The position numbers and the translations under genes are program-made. A DNA stretch of 64,000 nucleotides from Neobacillus sp. DY30. Lineage in GTDB: Bacteria > Bacillota > Bacilli > Bacillales > Cytobacillaceae. Numbering within the stretch: position 1 is the stretch's first letter; the number at the start of each line of letters is the position of its first letter. Positions 16,549-24,304 of the stretch are shown here, in pieces. The stretch spans positions 6,075,712 through 6,139,711 of the forward strand of contig NZ_CP126093.1 of assembly GCF_030123065.1 (NCBI RefSeq), written 5' to 3'. The notes below the pieces were generated by a model that saw nothing but the letters and a program-made list of their open reading frames with translations, made no database searches and was not told the origin of the DNA.

Positions 16549-17259
16549 TTAAGCTAGCTCCAAAGCGATTTCCATCATATTCGTAAATGCAACTTGTCGT
16601 TCTTCTGGTGTCGTTTCTTCATGGCGAATCATATGATCACTTACGGTTAGAATCGTAAGGGCATTAACTCCTGCATAAGCAGCATTCATATAAAGACCAG
16701 CCGTCTCCATTTCTGCACAAAGAATCCCCATTTTGCGCCACTTTTCCACAGCTGTTTCATCGGCATTATAAAAAATGTCGCTTGTCAGGACATTTCCAAC
16801 ATGAACGGGAAATTCTTTTTCATCGGCTACCTTTTTCGCTTTTTCCAATAATGAGAAAGAGGCAATGTTAGAAAATTGCCCAGGAAGATTGTATTGGTGC
16901 ACGTAACGTGAATCCGTTGAAGCTCCCATGGCAAAAACAATATCATATAGGTTCATATGGTCCTGCATCGCACCACAAGTACCAATGCGAATCAAGTTTT
17001 TCACACCAAATACATGTATCAGCTCCCATGAATAAAGACTCATACTCGGCATACCCATGCCCGTCCCCATGACCGATATTTTCTTTCCTTTATAGGTCCC
17101 TGTATACCCAAACATATTGCGGACAGAATTGAATTGGACTGCATCCTCCAAATAGGTTTCAGCAATGAATTTCGCCCTTAATGGGTCCCCTGGCAAAAGT
17201 ATCGTTTCAGCAATCTCCACTCCATTTGGTTTGATATGTGCAGTTTCCTTTTTATTCAT
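16549..17259 (-). CDS. deoD: purine nucleoside phosphorylase DeoD
   Basis: Phosphorolysis of purine (deoxy)nucleosides to base and (deoxy)ribose 1-phosphate. The 236-residue protein follows the E. coli-type hexameric PNP: GDPLRAKFIAE (phosphate Arg), GMGMPS, RIGTCGA (phosphate site, Thr where E. coli has Ser), EMETAG (ribose contacts) and SDHM with the catalytic Asp. Shares a promoter region with the downstream MFS gene. The intergenic repeats upstream suggest control by the GntR protein next door. TTTTATCC-side SD is AGGAGAGA before the ATG. Confidence 0.92.
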   Translation of the reverse strand: MNKKETAHIKPNGVEIAETILLPGDPLRAKFIAETYLEDAVQFNSVRNMFGYTGTYKGKKISVMGTGMGMPSMSLYSWELIHVFGVKNLIRIGTCGAMQDHMNLYDIVFAMGASTDSRYVHQYNLPGQFSNIASFSLLEKAKKVADEKEFPVHVGNVLTSDIFYNADETAVEKWRKMGILCAEMETAGLYMNAAYAGVNALTILTVSDHMIRHEETTPEERQVAFTNMMEIALELA

Positions 17260-17338
17260 CTGTATTCTCTCCTTTTATCCGGTTTAGTTGGTAGTTTACC
17301 CTATTGTGCGATTTTATCTTGTTTCCGCTTTCATCGTG

Positions 17339-17406
17339 TTGTATAAAATTGATCTAAAATTAAATAATATTGTATAGTTGTATAAAAACTTGTATACATA
17401 CACAAC
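17339..17406 (-). promoter_or_regulatory. deoD promoter region with repeated TTGTATA operator-like motifs
   Basis: TTGTATA occurs four times (17339, 17370, 17378, 17390), the last inside the palindrome TTGTATACATACA. GTATAC-centred palindromes fit GntR-type operators, and the regulator gene lies immediately upstream. A single promoter cannot be chosen in this AT-rich stretch. Confidence 0.45.
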
Positions 17407-17476
17407 AATAAAAAGAATAGCATACTATCATTTTGTTCACAACTATCTTGTTAATTAAATTTTGTCTTTTTTGTAA

Positions 17477-17518
17477 CAAAAAAAAGCAATTTCTCAACTG
17501 ATTTTGATGAGAAATTGC
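17477..17518 (-). terminator. terminator of the GntR regulator gene
   Basis: GCAATTTCTCA and TGAGAAATTGC pair (11 bp), followed on the minus strand by eight or more T. Confidence 0.85.
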
Positions 17519-17564
17519 TACCTCTTTAAAGAAACCCTATTTACAATTACCTTTTCCATTGACT

Positions 17565-18299
17565 CTATTTGACTGCATTAATTGTTATTTGGCTAGACTC
17601 TTTCGGTATATAGTATTTATTATAAATAACAGGATATTTATCACTTATGTATACACTTTCAACTAGTAAATCACAATCTTCCTCGTTGAGGATCTGATAT
17701 TTTTGTGATGGGATGGAATCGGAACGCCTAAGTTCAATGGTTGCAGAATTTGCAAGCTCATATATTTTTTTGTCTATCATATCTAATAATTGCTGTTCAT
17801 CTTGTAAATCTAAATTTAATTCCGATACTGCTTCAATTGCCATGATCGTAAAAGCATAGGCTACGGCTTGTTCATTACTTTTATACCAACGCTCAATGGC
17901 AACAACCGCGGTCATATTCCGATTTAAAACTTGCTTGGCGTAATCACTAATTAGTTCAATTCGAAAATGGAGTTCCACATTATCAATGTTGCCTGTGAAG
18001 CATTTATATAAGGGGTTTCCCAGCTTTTCTAGGCCAATCATGTTTTTATTATGATGGAATTTTGTAATAAAATTTCCTTTTCCATGGATATTTTTAACCA
18101 ATCCATCTTCCTGTAATCTTGATAATGCATTCCTTAGTGTCATCCGACTCACGCCAAAAAGCTTAGCCAATTCCGGCTCTGTCGGCAGCCTGCTGTCAGG
18201 GGGAAAGGTTCCATCCATAATAAGTTTATACAATTTATCATAAACAACTGCAAATAATGGCCGCTTGGTTTTTTGAAAATCCTCGGGTTTAATACTCAT
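17565..18299 (-). CDS. GntR/HutC-family transcriptional regulator
   Basis: 244 residues. The winged helix (about 12-75: AVVYDKLYKLIMDGTFPPDSRLPTEPELAKLFGVSRMTLRNALSRLQEDGLVKNIHGKGNFI) is GntR, and the rest is a UTRA effector domain. It stands upstream of deoD and the MFS gene in the same direction but has its own terminator. It likely represses that pair via the TTGTATA motifs, with a purine nucleoside or sugar phosphate as plausible effector (inference from context). Start at the ATG 18297-18299, AAGGTG upstream. Confidence 0.8.
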   Translation of the reverse strand: MSIKPEDFQKTKRPLFAVVYDKLYKLIMDGTFPPDSRLPTEPELAKLFGVSRMTLRNALSRLQEDGLVKNIHGKGNFITKFHHNKNMIGLEKLGNPLYKCFTGNIDNVELHFRIELISDYAKQVLNRNMTAVVAIERWYKSNEQAVAYAFTIMAIEAVSELNLDLQDEQQLLDMIDKKIYELANSATIELRRSDSIPSQKYQILNEEDCDLLVESVYISDKYPVIYNKYYIPKESSQITINAVK

Positions 18300-18602
18300 T
18301 ATCTTACACACCTTTAAATAAACTATTGGCCCACTCAATTTTAATAACACATAAACTATAAACTAATTTCCGCTCATTAATCAACTATCGCTCCTTAATT
18401 AGACTATAATGGAAATAATGATTGTACCTCATTTTAGCAGTGGCCAAAAAACAGGCAGCCTCATTAAACTCGGATATCAAATTGATAGAGTACGCCGTGA
18501 CACCACTTGGTTACAACCCAACATGTTTTCATATTAGTAGGAATATATATATAACGGTTCAAGTCTTTTAATCTACCAGGGAATGGTAACAGGGGGAAAG
18601 AG
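18300..18602. other. divergent intergenic region, GntR gene / MpaB gene
   Basis: About 300 bases with several AT-rich promoter-like stretches (TATAAT at 18405-18410, TATATATATA near 18545) but no convincing paired -35, RNA or short gene. Confidence 0.4.
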
Positions 18603-19721
18603 ATGTTATATACAGACGAGTTTTTGGAGAAGTTACGGATGGAAGGCGATCCAGCGCCTGACAGAATCATTGAAGAATTGTTCAAAAACAGTCAGGTTGG
18701 CTCCGTAAATGATTTGCTGAAGCAATTAATGCACAACGACCAAGAGTATCCGGAAGAGCTGCCTGATACCATAGAATTTTGGCTCAAGGATACAGCTTGT
18801 TGCCCAGAAGGCGTGGACTTGGCAAGAATAAGAAACGCAACCGACTTATTTCAGGAACACGGCATTGCCATCACCTTCTTATTATCAACAAGTTCCCTAG
18901 TGAATTGTTACGCTGCACGTAAAGGTGTGAAGGTCCTTACATTCAGTTATCGTTTAGGCCAAAATGCATACCGCAGGATAGCAGAAACAGGGCAATTTGT
19001 TCTTCATGTCATGGCACCGGGCGGACTTGAACCTGAGGGACACGGAATTAAAGCCATTCAAAAAGTCCGTTTAATGCACTCAGCCATTCGGTATTTGGTT
19101 CAAAAGACGGGAAGATGGAATGAAAAAGAAAATGGTATTCCCATCTGTCAGGAGGATCTGCTTGGTACCCTATTAACCTTTTCCATTGTCATCATAAATG
19201 GGCTTCGCCAGTTAGGTATGAAAATAACAGAAAAACAGGCGGAAGATTACCTGTACTTTTGGAAAATCGTCGGAATCATGCTGGGGGTCCGGAAGGATAT
19301 CATCCCGAAAACCATGGAAGAAGCCATTCAATTGGAGAAAATGATAAAAAAAAGACATCACGGACCGTCTCCTGAAGGGGTCCAGATGACCCGAGCTTTA
19401 CTTGAGTTTCATGCTGGTCTTATTCCCGGTCAGATGTTTGACACCATAATCCCTGCTTTAATCCGAGAAACCGTAGGGGACGAAATTGCCGACTGGATGG
19501 AAGTGCCGAATTCTAACTGGCAAAACTTCATGAAATACAAAGAGTTAATGGGTTTTTTGCTTGATTCTGACTATACAGGCTTTTTTGGAACTATGGTCAA
19601 TCGTCTAGGGTTAGCATTAATTAAACGCCAGTCACTTGCCATGACCGATTATGAATATACTCCATTTCTCATCCCCACCGAACTGCGGAAGGTTTGGGGA
19701 ATTGAAGAGAAAATAGTATAA
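18603..19721 (+). CDS. MpaB/Lcp-type haem oxygenase family protein (DUF2236)
   Basis: 372 residues of the ER-bound oxygenase/MpaB/Lcp family, which includes latex-clearing protein, a b-type haem dioxygenase. Family features: all-helical composition, the AITFLLSTSSLVNCYAARKGVKVL region, and KVRLMHSAIRYL (about 160), where the His of the H-x-x-x-R element is the expected haem ligand. No signal peptide, so it is probably cytoplasmic, unlike secreted Lcp. AGGGGGAAAG precedes the ATG. The EthD-like gene 100 bases downstream is another redox-associated family. The natural substrate is unknown. Confidence 0.75.
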   Translation: MLYTDEFLEKLRMEGDPAPDRIIEELFKNSQVGSVNDLLKQLMHNDQEYPEELPDTIEFWLKDTACCPEGVDLARIRNATDLFQEHGIAITFLLSTSSLVNCYAARKGVKVLTFSYRLGQNAYRRIAETGQFVLHVMAPGGLEPEGHGIKAIQKVRLMHSAIRYLVQKTGRWNEKENGIPICQEDLLGTLLTFSIVIINGLRQLGMKITEKQAEDYLYFWKIVGIMLGVRKDIIPKTMEEAIQLEKMIKKRHHGPSPEGVQMTRALLEFHAGLIPGQMFDTIIPALIRETVGDEIADWMEVPNSNWQNFMKYKELMGFLLDSDYTGFFGTMVNRLGLALIKRQSLAMTDYEYTPFLIPTELRKVWGIEEKIV

Positions 19722-19821
19722 CAGTAAAAGTATTTGTCGAACTATTTTGATATTAGTATATCCTTCTGCCCTTTATAATTTAAATGAAGAAAATTTCCGT
19801 TTCACGAAAGGGGACTAAGGG

Positions 19822-20123
19822 ATGGCAAAAGTTCTTGTTATGTATGATCAACTAAAAATCAAGAGGGATTTGAACAATACTATCAAAATGTACATATTCC
19901 TTTGGCGAAAGGTATTCCAAACTTAACAGGGATAGAAGTTCACCGTGTATTACAGACTCAAAATACAAGCGAGAATCTCTTTTTAGTTACAGAGCTCCAA
20001 TTTGATAGCCAACAAAAGCTCGGGGAGGGCCTAGCATCTCCAGAGGGCAAGAAGGCTCAAGAGGATGTAGTAAATCTTATGCCATTTTTGAATAAGCCGC
20101 CCGTTGTAGCGATTGTAGAATGA
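19822..20123 (+). pseudogene. EthD-family protein, frameshifted
   Basis: The reading starts MAKVLVMYDQ, then shifts at about 19852 (GATCAA-CT-AAAAATC); adding one base restores PKNQEGFEQYYQNVHIPLAKGIPNL, the EthD/DUF-type dimeric alpha-beta barrel N terminus. The rest (EVHRVLQTQ ... GLASPEGKKAQEDV ... FLNKPPVVAIVE) is in the new frame to TGA. Intact length would be about 100 residues. EthD proteins accompany degradative oxygenases. The one-base loss may be a real mutation or a sequencing error. AAAGGGG ribosome site near 19807. Confidence 0.75.
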
Positions 20124-20255
20124 TATAATGGTATTAAGAGCCTTTAATATGGTTCTTTCACTTGATTCTTCCTCAGAAGCAAGAGAGCTGCCCCAAACAT
20201 TACTCACCAAATAAACAGGTTTTTCTGTGATTAAGCTGCCAGGATAAATGATGAA

Positions 20256-20285
20256 AATAGCCCAGTTCATATGAACTGGGCTATT
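20256..20285. terminator. perfect palindromic terminator after the EthD gene
   Basis: AATAGCCCAGTTCAT is followed directly by its reverse complement (30-base palindrome); A-rich before and TCCATTTTTC after. It serves the EthD gene and the convergent WYL gene. Confidence 0.75.
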
Positions 20286-20353
20286 CCATTTTTCAAACAA
20301 AAAGCAGTGCAATTTCACCGTAACGCATATAAATGAAGTTTAGCCGGGACTGT

Positions 20354-21316
20354 TCATGGACAGTATAGGAATAATTTCTCTTGTAAACCTTCTAAGATTT
20401 CCTCTGGCATTTCCCTTACCTTGAGATCCCCGCCTAAGAACAGTAGCCAATTTGCTATTTCGGTTACTTCTTCATAATTATTAACATTGATGAAAGTCTT
20501 TAGAATGGCTGTGTTTTGGTAAGGACTTGTAAATGAAATTGAAACTTTTAAAGGATGGTATTTTTTGAACTGGGCAATCGCCTTTGGACCAAGTTCAATG
20601 ACAAGGTTGTTTACTTCTTCCTGCATACTTAGTTTCTCTAAGATTTTCTTCTTACTTAATCTTTTCTTCACAGGGTACGAAGTGACACTGGTGAGATTGT
20701 CTACAGGGAAAACCTGCTTATTTTCTTCCTTTAAGTCAAACCCTTCAATCAGCCAAAGGCTTTTGTCACGATAAAGGTTCAAGAGATAAATGGGATAAGA
20801 CTTTATTACCTTCTCTTCTTTGATCGTAATTAATAAATAGCGGTCCACAAGAAGGAGTTCGATGAGTGTTTCTAACATGGGATGGGGGAGGTCTGAAAGC
20901 TCAAGAAGATCGGGATTATTGGGGTTGGTCCCTTCAAAAAGCAAGATTTGATTTAAAAGAACAAGGTCATCTTGCTGATTTTCTGAAATGAGGCCCAGTA
21001 ATTTTTCAGCTAAAGACTGACGACTCTTTAGATAAGGGAGTTGTAGATTTCGTGTGGCCATAAACGCAATAAATAGAGCTTTGACTTCATTATCGGTAAA
21101 GCGAACAGTGGGCAGGACAGAGTTATTCATGACAAAATACCCCCCATCCCTTCCAACTTCAGCGACAAGCGGCATCCCCATTGCTTCAATTTCTCTGATA
21201 TCTCTAATAGCAGTCGAACGAGAGATATTAAATTCCCGCATGATTTCAGTAATTGTAAAGTGGGCACGGTTGTTAATATACCGCATGATAGTATTAATCC
21301 GTTCAACTTTTTTCAT
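20354..21316 (-). CDS. WYL-domain transcriptional regulator (YafY/DeoR-like)
   Basis: 320 residues. The N-terminal winged helix (about 1-60: RINTIMRYINNRAHFTITEIMREFNISRSTAIRDIREIEAMGMPL) is HTH_11/DeoR-type. The middle is a WYL region (about 140-215; YPIYLLNLYRDKSLWLIEGFDL) and the C terminus a WCX-like extension ending EEILEGLQEKL. Such proteins bind small ligands or nucleic acids and often control the divergent neighbour; here that is the GyrI-like gene 100 bases away. AGGAGG precedes the ATG. Confidence 0.8.
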   Translation of the reverse strand: MKKVERINTIMRYINNRAHFTITEIMREFNISRSTAIRDIREIEAMGMPLVAEVGRDGGYFVMNNSVLPTVRFTDNEVKALFIAFMATRNLQLPYLKSRQSLAEKLLGLISENQQDDLVLLNQILLFEGTNPNNPDLLELSDLPHPMLETLIELLLVDRYLLITIKEEKVIKSYPIYLLNLYRDKSLWLIEGFDLKEENKQVFPVDNLTSVTSYPVKKRLSKKKILEKLSMQEEVNNLVIELGPKAIAQFKKYHPLKVSISFTSPYQNTAILKTFINVNNYEEVTEIANWLLFLGGDLKVREMPEEILEGLQEKLFLYCP

Positions 21317-21424
21317 CGGGACCTCCTAAACAGTATCACTTTTTGACATGATTTAAGGCTATTATAAACTCATCAAGTGAAAAAACAAATCATTTGATTA
21401 ATTAAAAAAAGGATGGGATTGAAT

Positions 21425-21904
21425 ATGGCAGATTATTTACTGGAAGAAAAAGATAGCTTTACCGTTTTAGGTATTGGAACTGAGCTTATGAGTCATTACA
21501 CAGACTATACTGGCATAAACAAGGAAAAGTCAGACTTTTGGGAAGCCGTTAAACAAGATGGAAGGCTTGACAAGTTAAAAGCCGTTGCCGCAAATGACTA
21601 CATTTTTGTAGTGAATGAAGCAGTGAATAACAAGATGATGCATTATGCTGGCGTCATGACAGAGGCTTCATTACCAGAGGCATCCAGATTGATTCAATTT
21701 CCTAAGGGAGAATACCTAGTTGTAAAAGGGAAAGCAGAGACAGATGAAGCGTTGAGTAATCTGGTTACTGGCATTGCCTTTGGACAAGTACTGCCGGAAG
21801 CAAAGGATTTTGCCTATGTTGGCGGTCCAAATACAGCGGTTATAATGGGGCAACGAAACGGATTAGTATTTGGTGAAATGTGGATTCCTGTTGTTAGGAA
21901 GTAA
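21425..21904 (+). CDS. GyrI-like / AraC effector-binding domain protein
   Basis: 159 residues, alone a GyrI-like small-molecule-binding domain (SHS2 fold): FTVLGIGTELMS at the start, FPKGEYLVVKGKAETDEALSNLVTGIAFGQVLPE, and a C-terminal GLVFGEMWIPV typical of the family. These proteins bind drugs or aromatic ligands, or inhibit gyrase. I start at the ATG at 21425, with AAGGATGGG about 8 bases upstream; an ATG at 21413 falls within that site. Divergent from the WYL regulator and 20 bases before an unrecognised gene, likely one operon. Confidence 0.7.
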   Translation: MADYLLEEKDSFTVLGIGTELMSHYTDYTGINKEKSDFWEAVKQDGRLDKLKAVAANDYIFVVNEAVNNKMMHYAGVMTEASLPEASRLIQFPKGEYLVVKGKAETDEALSNLVTGIAFGQVLPEAKDFAYVGGPNTAVIMGQRNGLVFGEMWIPVVRK

Positions 21905-21923
21905 ATAGATAAGGGGGATGGAA

Positions 21924-22391
21924 ATGTCCTATATCGTTGATTTCAAAAATGTATCTACGGTCGGTTTAGAATCCTCACCCGTAGCTGAAGCTCTTGCTGG
22001 GTTGCGTGCAAATGAAGCCCGTTACTTTATGAACAAATACAAGCATGAATTTACCGTTGTACCAGCAAGCGAGTCATGCGAGACCCTTGATTATGTGAAG
22101 CGAGTTTTAAAAGAAGAACGTGATATTGAGTTTGCGGCAAAACCTTTAGAAACATCGCGTTTTCAAGTGGAAAATATCAATTGGACTTACGTCTTTTATG
22201 AGGATGGCCTTTCAGTTAACGTCTTGTATACGCTTGATGGCCCTAAGCCGAAGCGCGCTGTTGGTTTTAAACTTTCTGAGGGGATGGAGGTACCAAAGGA
22301 GTTAGAAGGGAAATTTAAGTTTGCTAGGCAGAAGTCAAAGTTAGCTGGAACCATTCGAGGCTCATTTTTTGTAATTAAAGGTGAATATTAA
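21924..22391 (+). CDS. hypothetical protein, 155 residues
   Basis: I do not recognise this family. It is soluble, with no signal peptide or membrane segment, rich in Lys and Glu. Visible features are an N-terminal YIVDFKNVSTVGLESSPV, a central INWTYVFYEDGLSVNVLYTLDG strand-rich part and a C-terminal KLAGTIRGSFFVIKGEY. Start at the ATG at 21924, 7 bases after AAGGGGG; the ATG six bases earlier abuts that site. It follows the GyrI-like gene by 19 bases and ends in a double terminator, so the two are probably co-transcribed under the WYL regulator. Confidence 0.65.
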   Translation: MSYIVDFKNVSTVGLESSPVAEALAGLRANEARYFMNKYKHEFTVVPASESCETLDYVKRVLKEERDIEFAAKPLETSRFQVENINWTYVFYEDGLSVNVLYTLDGPKPKRAVGFKLSEGMEVPKELEGKFKFARQKSKLAGTIRGSFFVIKGEY

Positions 22392-22399
22392 TAACAGAA

Positions 22400-22496
22400 C
22401 AGCACCCCTTCACAAATTGGAGGTGCTGCTGATTTTTTGTAAACCTCATTTACTTAAGATACGGTTCACCGTGTCTAATTAAAATGAGGTTTTTTA
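22400..22496 (+). terminator. tandem terminators
   Basis: First stem CAGCACC (22400-22406) with GGTGCTG (22422-22428) and a T-run. Second stem AAACCTCATTT (22441-22451) with AAATGAGGTTT (22482-22492) and TTTTTT, with a small hairpin ACGGTT/CACCGT in its loop. Confidence 0.75.
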
Positions 22497-22632
22497 TTTA
22501 GTAGTAGGAAAGCTTATCATCATAATTTTCTGAAATTATTTGGCAAATGACACCCAAAAAAATCAGGTGGTCTATATTTTTTTAATATTAACAAATACTA
22601 TATTCATCTTGTCTTCTGATGGAGTGATTTGA

Positions 22633-23253
22633 GTGATACGTAAAAAAGCTAATTCGATACATTTTTTCTTGTTAATTGTTGTTGTGCTTATTCTTATTTG
22701 GTCCCTGATTAAACCTGAGGAAGGTTATAAGGTCTGGTTGATGGAGGTTTCACCTTCATTATTAGTTTTAATAATTTTGATCTCAAGATACAATCATTTT
22801 CGCCTTACCACTGTTTCCTATTGTCTTATTACCCTTCTCGTCATTTTAACGTTTATAGGCGGGCATTATTCTTATTCCAAAGTTCCTCTCTTTACATGGA
22901 TCAAAGATTATTTTGATTTAAAAAGAAACCACTATGATCGGTTCGGTCATTTCCTTAAGGGTTCTATGGTCATAGTTATACTAGAGATTTTATTAAGGAA
23001 AACAGCTTTATTGAAAAGTAAAACAACAAATTTTATTGCTCTATGTATAACACTAGCAATTGGGGCTTTCTACGAAATCACCGAGTGGGCAAGTACTAAA
23101 ATAGGGAAAGAAGGGAAAGCGACAAAAGATTTTTTAGGCATGCAAGGAGACATATGGGACGCCCAGTTGGATATGACATTTTTATTGGCAGGATCCATTC
23201 TTTCGCTTTTTTTCACAAAGATTCTATATAAAGGATTGGAAAAGCCTAGATAA
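22633..23253 (+). CDS. DUF2238 (YjdF-family) membrane protein
   Basis: 206-residue integral membrane protein with about six hydrophobic segments. It carries the DUF2238 motifs: GGHYSYSKVPLF (about 76), NHYDRFGHFLKG, AFYEITEWA and FLGMQGDIWDAQLDM (about 170), with conserved acidic and His residues on one face. B. subtilis YjdF and E. coli YjdF are relatives; function unknown. The start is GTG at 22633 with GGAG 8 bases upstream. Monocistronic, with its terminator overlapping the 3' end. Confidence 0.85.
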   Translation: MIRKKANSIHFFLLIVVVLILIWSLIKPEEGYKVWLMEVSPSLLVLIILISRYNHFRLTTVSYCLITLLVILTFIGGHYSYSKVPLFTWIKDYFDLKRNHYDRFGHFLKGSMVIVILEILLRKTALLKSKTTNFIALCITLAIGAFYEITEWASTKIGKEGKATKDFLGMQGDIWDAQLDMTFLLAGSILSLFFTKILYKGLEKPR

Positions 23254-23276
23254 TGAGTTGGTATCTAGGCTTTTTT
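23240..23276 (+). terminator. terminator overlapping the DUF2238 gene end
   Basis: AAAAGCCTAGATA and TATCTAGGCTTTT (13 bp), followed by T; the 5' arm lies inside the last codons. Confidence 0.85.
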
Positions 23277-23452
23277 ATTAAAACTTTACCGGTTTTGTCT
23301 TGAGCCTTGTACTCTTTAAATTGGTATACAATTATTAAAATGCTAAGATAACACTTTTTTAAAGTGAGGTCATAAGTACTACAAGAGAAAACCCCATTTT
23401 TTGGATGTAAGTGATATGATAGATATATATAATAATAGAAAGGAGCATCAGG

Positions 23453-24304
23453 ATGGATCAGGAAATTCTATTTCGGAATAATGTGAACATTAAAGGCAAA
23501 GGTAAACAATCAATCATTTTTGCTCCTGGCTTTGGCTGTGACCAAACTGTTTGGAAATCAGTTACGGAAGCATTCGAAAAAGATTACCAAGTCATTTTAT
23601 TCGATTACGTAGGTTTGGGTCGTTCAGACATACATGCTTATGACTCAAAACGATACAGTAGTCTTGCAGGCTACGCACAAGATGTACTTGATGTTTGTAA
23701 AGCCCTAGATTTAAAAGATACTATATTTGTTGGCCACTCTGTGGGGAGCATGATTGGGATGCTAGCATCATTGAGTCATCCTGAGTACTTCTCTCGTCTC
23801 GTTATGATTGGCCCTTCTCCATGCTACCTAAATGATCCTCCGCATTATTACGGCGGCTTTGAAAAAGAGGAGCTTTTAGGCTTGATTGATATGATGGAGA
23901 AAAATTACATAGGCTGGGCAAATATTTTTGCTCAGGCGGCCACCAATAATCCGGAGATGCCAGAGGTTAAACTTCAACTGGAAGAACGTTTTTGTTCCAC
24001 TGACCCTATTATTGCACGTGAATTTGCAGAGGCAGCTTTTTTCGCCGATAACCGCTCCGATTTAAAAAAAGTAACAGTACCAGCACTTATTTTACAGTGT
24101 TCTAATGATATTATTGCTCCATTAGCAGTAGGTGAGTATATGCATCAGTATCTTCCTACTAGTATGCTAAAAATAATGGAGGCAACGGGACATTGTCCTC
24201 ATATGAGCCATCCCGAGGAAACTATTCGCCTAATCACCCAATATCTGAACGAAGCCTGTGTATCTGAAGAAGGCAGCCCAGTTGCTAGAGGAGCTAATCT
24301 TTAA
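23453..24304 (+). CDS. rsbQ: RsbQ, alpha/beta hydrolase partner of RsbP
   Basis: Activates the RsbP phosphatase that triggers the general stress sigma factor B under energy stress. The 283-residue hydrolase matches B. subtilis RsbQ closely as I recall it: FAPGFGCDQ, VILFDYVGLGRSD, nucleophile in GHSVGSM (Ser near 96), GPSPCYLNDPP, NDIIAP (Asp) and GHCPHMSH (His). It is about 14 residues longer at the C terminus than B. subtilis RsbQ. AAAGGAG precedes the ATG; the stop overlaps the rsbP start by one base (TAATG), implying translational coupling. Confidence 0.93.
   Translation: MDQEILFRNNVNIKGKGKQSIIFAPGFGCDQTVWKSVTEAFEKDYQVILFDYVGLGRSDIHAYDSKRYSSLAGYAQDVLDVCKALDLKDTIFVGHSVGSMIGMLASLSHPEYFSRLVMIGPSPCYLNDPPHYYGGFEKEELLGLIDMMEKNYIGWANIFAQAATNNPEMPEVKLQLEERFCSTDPIIAREFAEAAFFADNRSDLKKVTVPALILQCSNDIIAPLAVGEYMHQYLPTSMLKIMEATGHCPHMSHPEETIRLITQYLNEACVSEEGSPVARGANL

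Noticed and set aside
20031..20318. Open frame of 95 residues on the minus strand opposite the EthD gene
   Set aside because: It runs across the perfect terminator and antisense to a recognisable family, and its sequence looks like nothing protein-like.
23300..23452. Sigma-B promoter before rsbQ
   Set aside because: No GTTTAA / GGGTAT pair at the right spacing.
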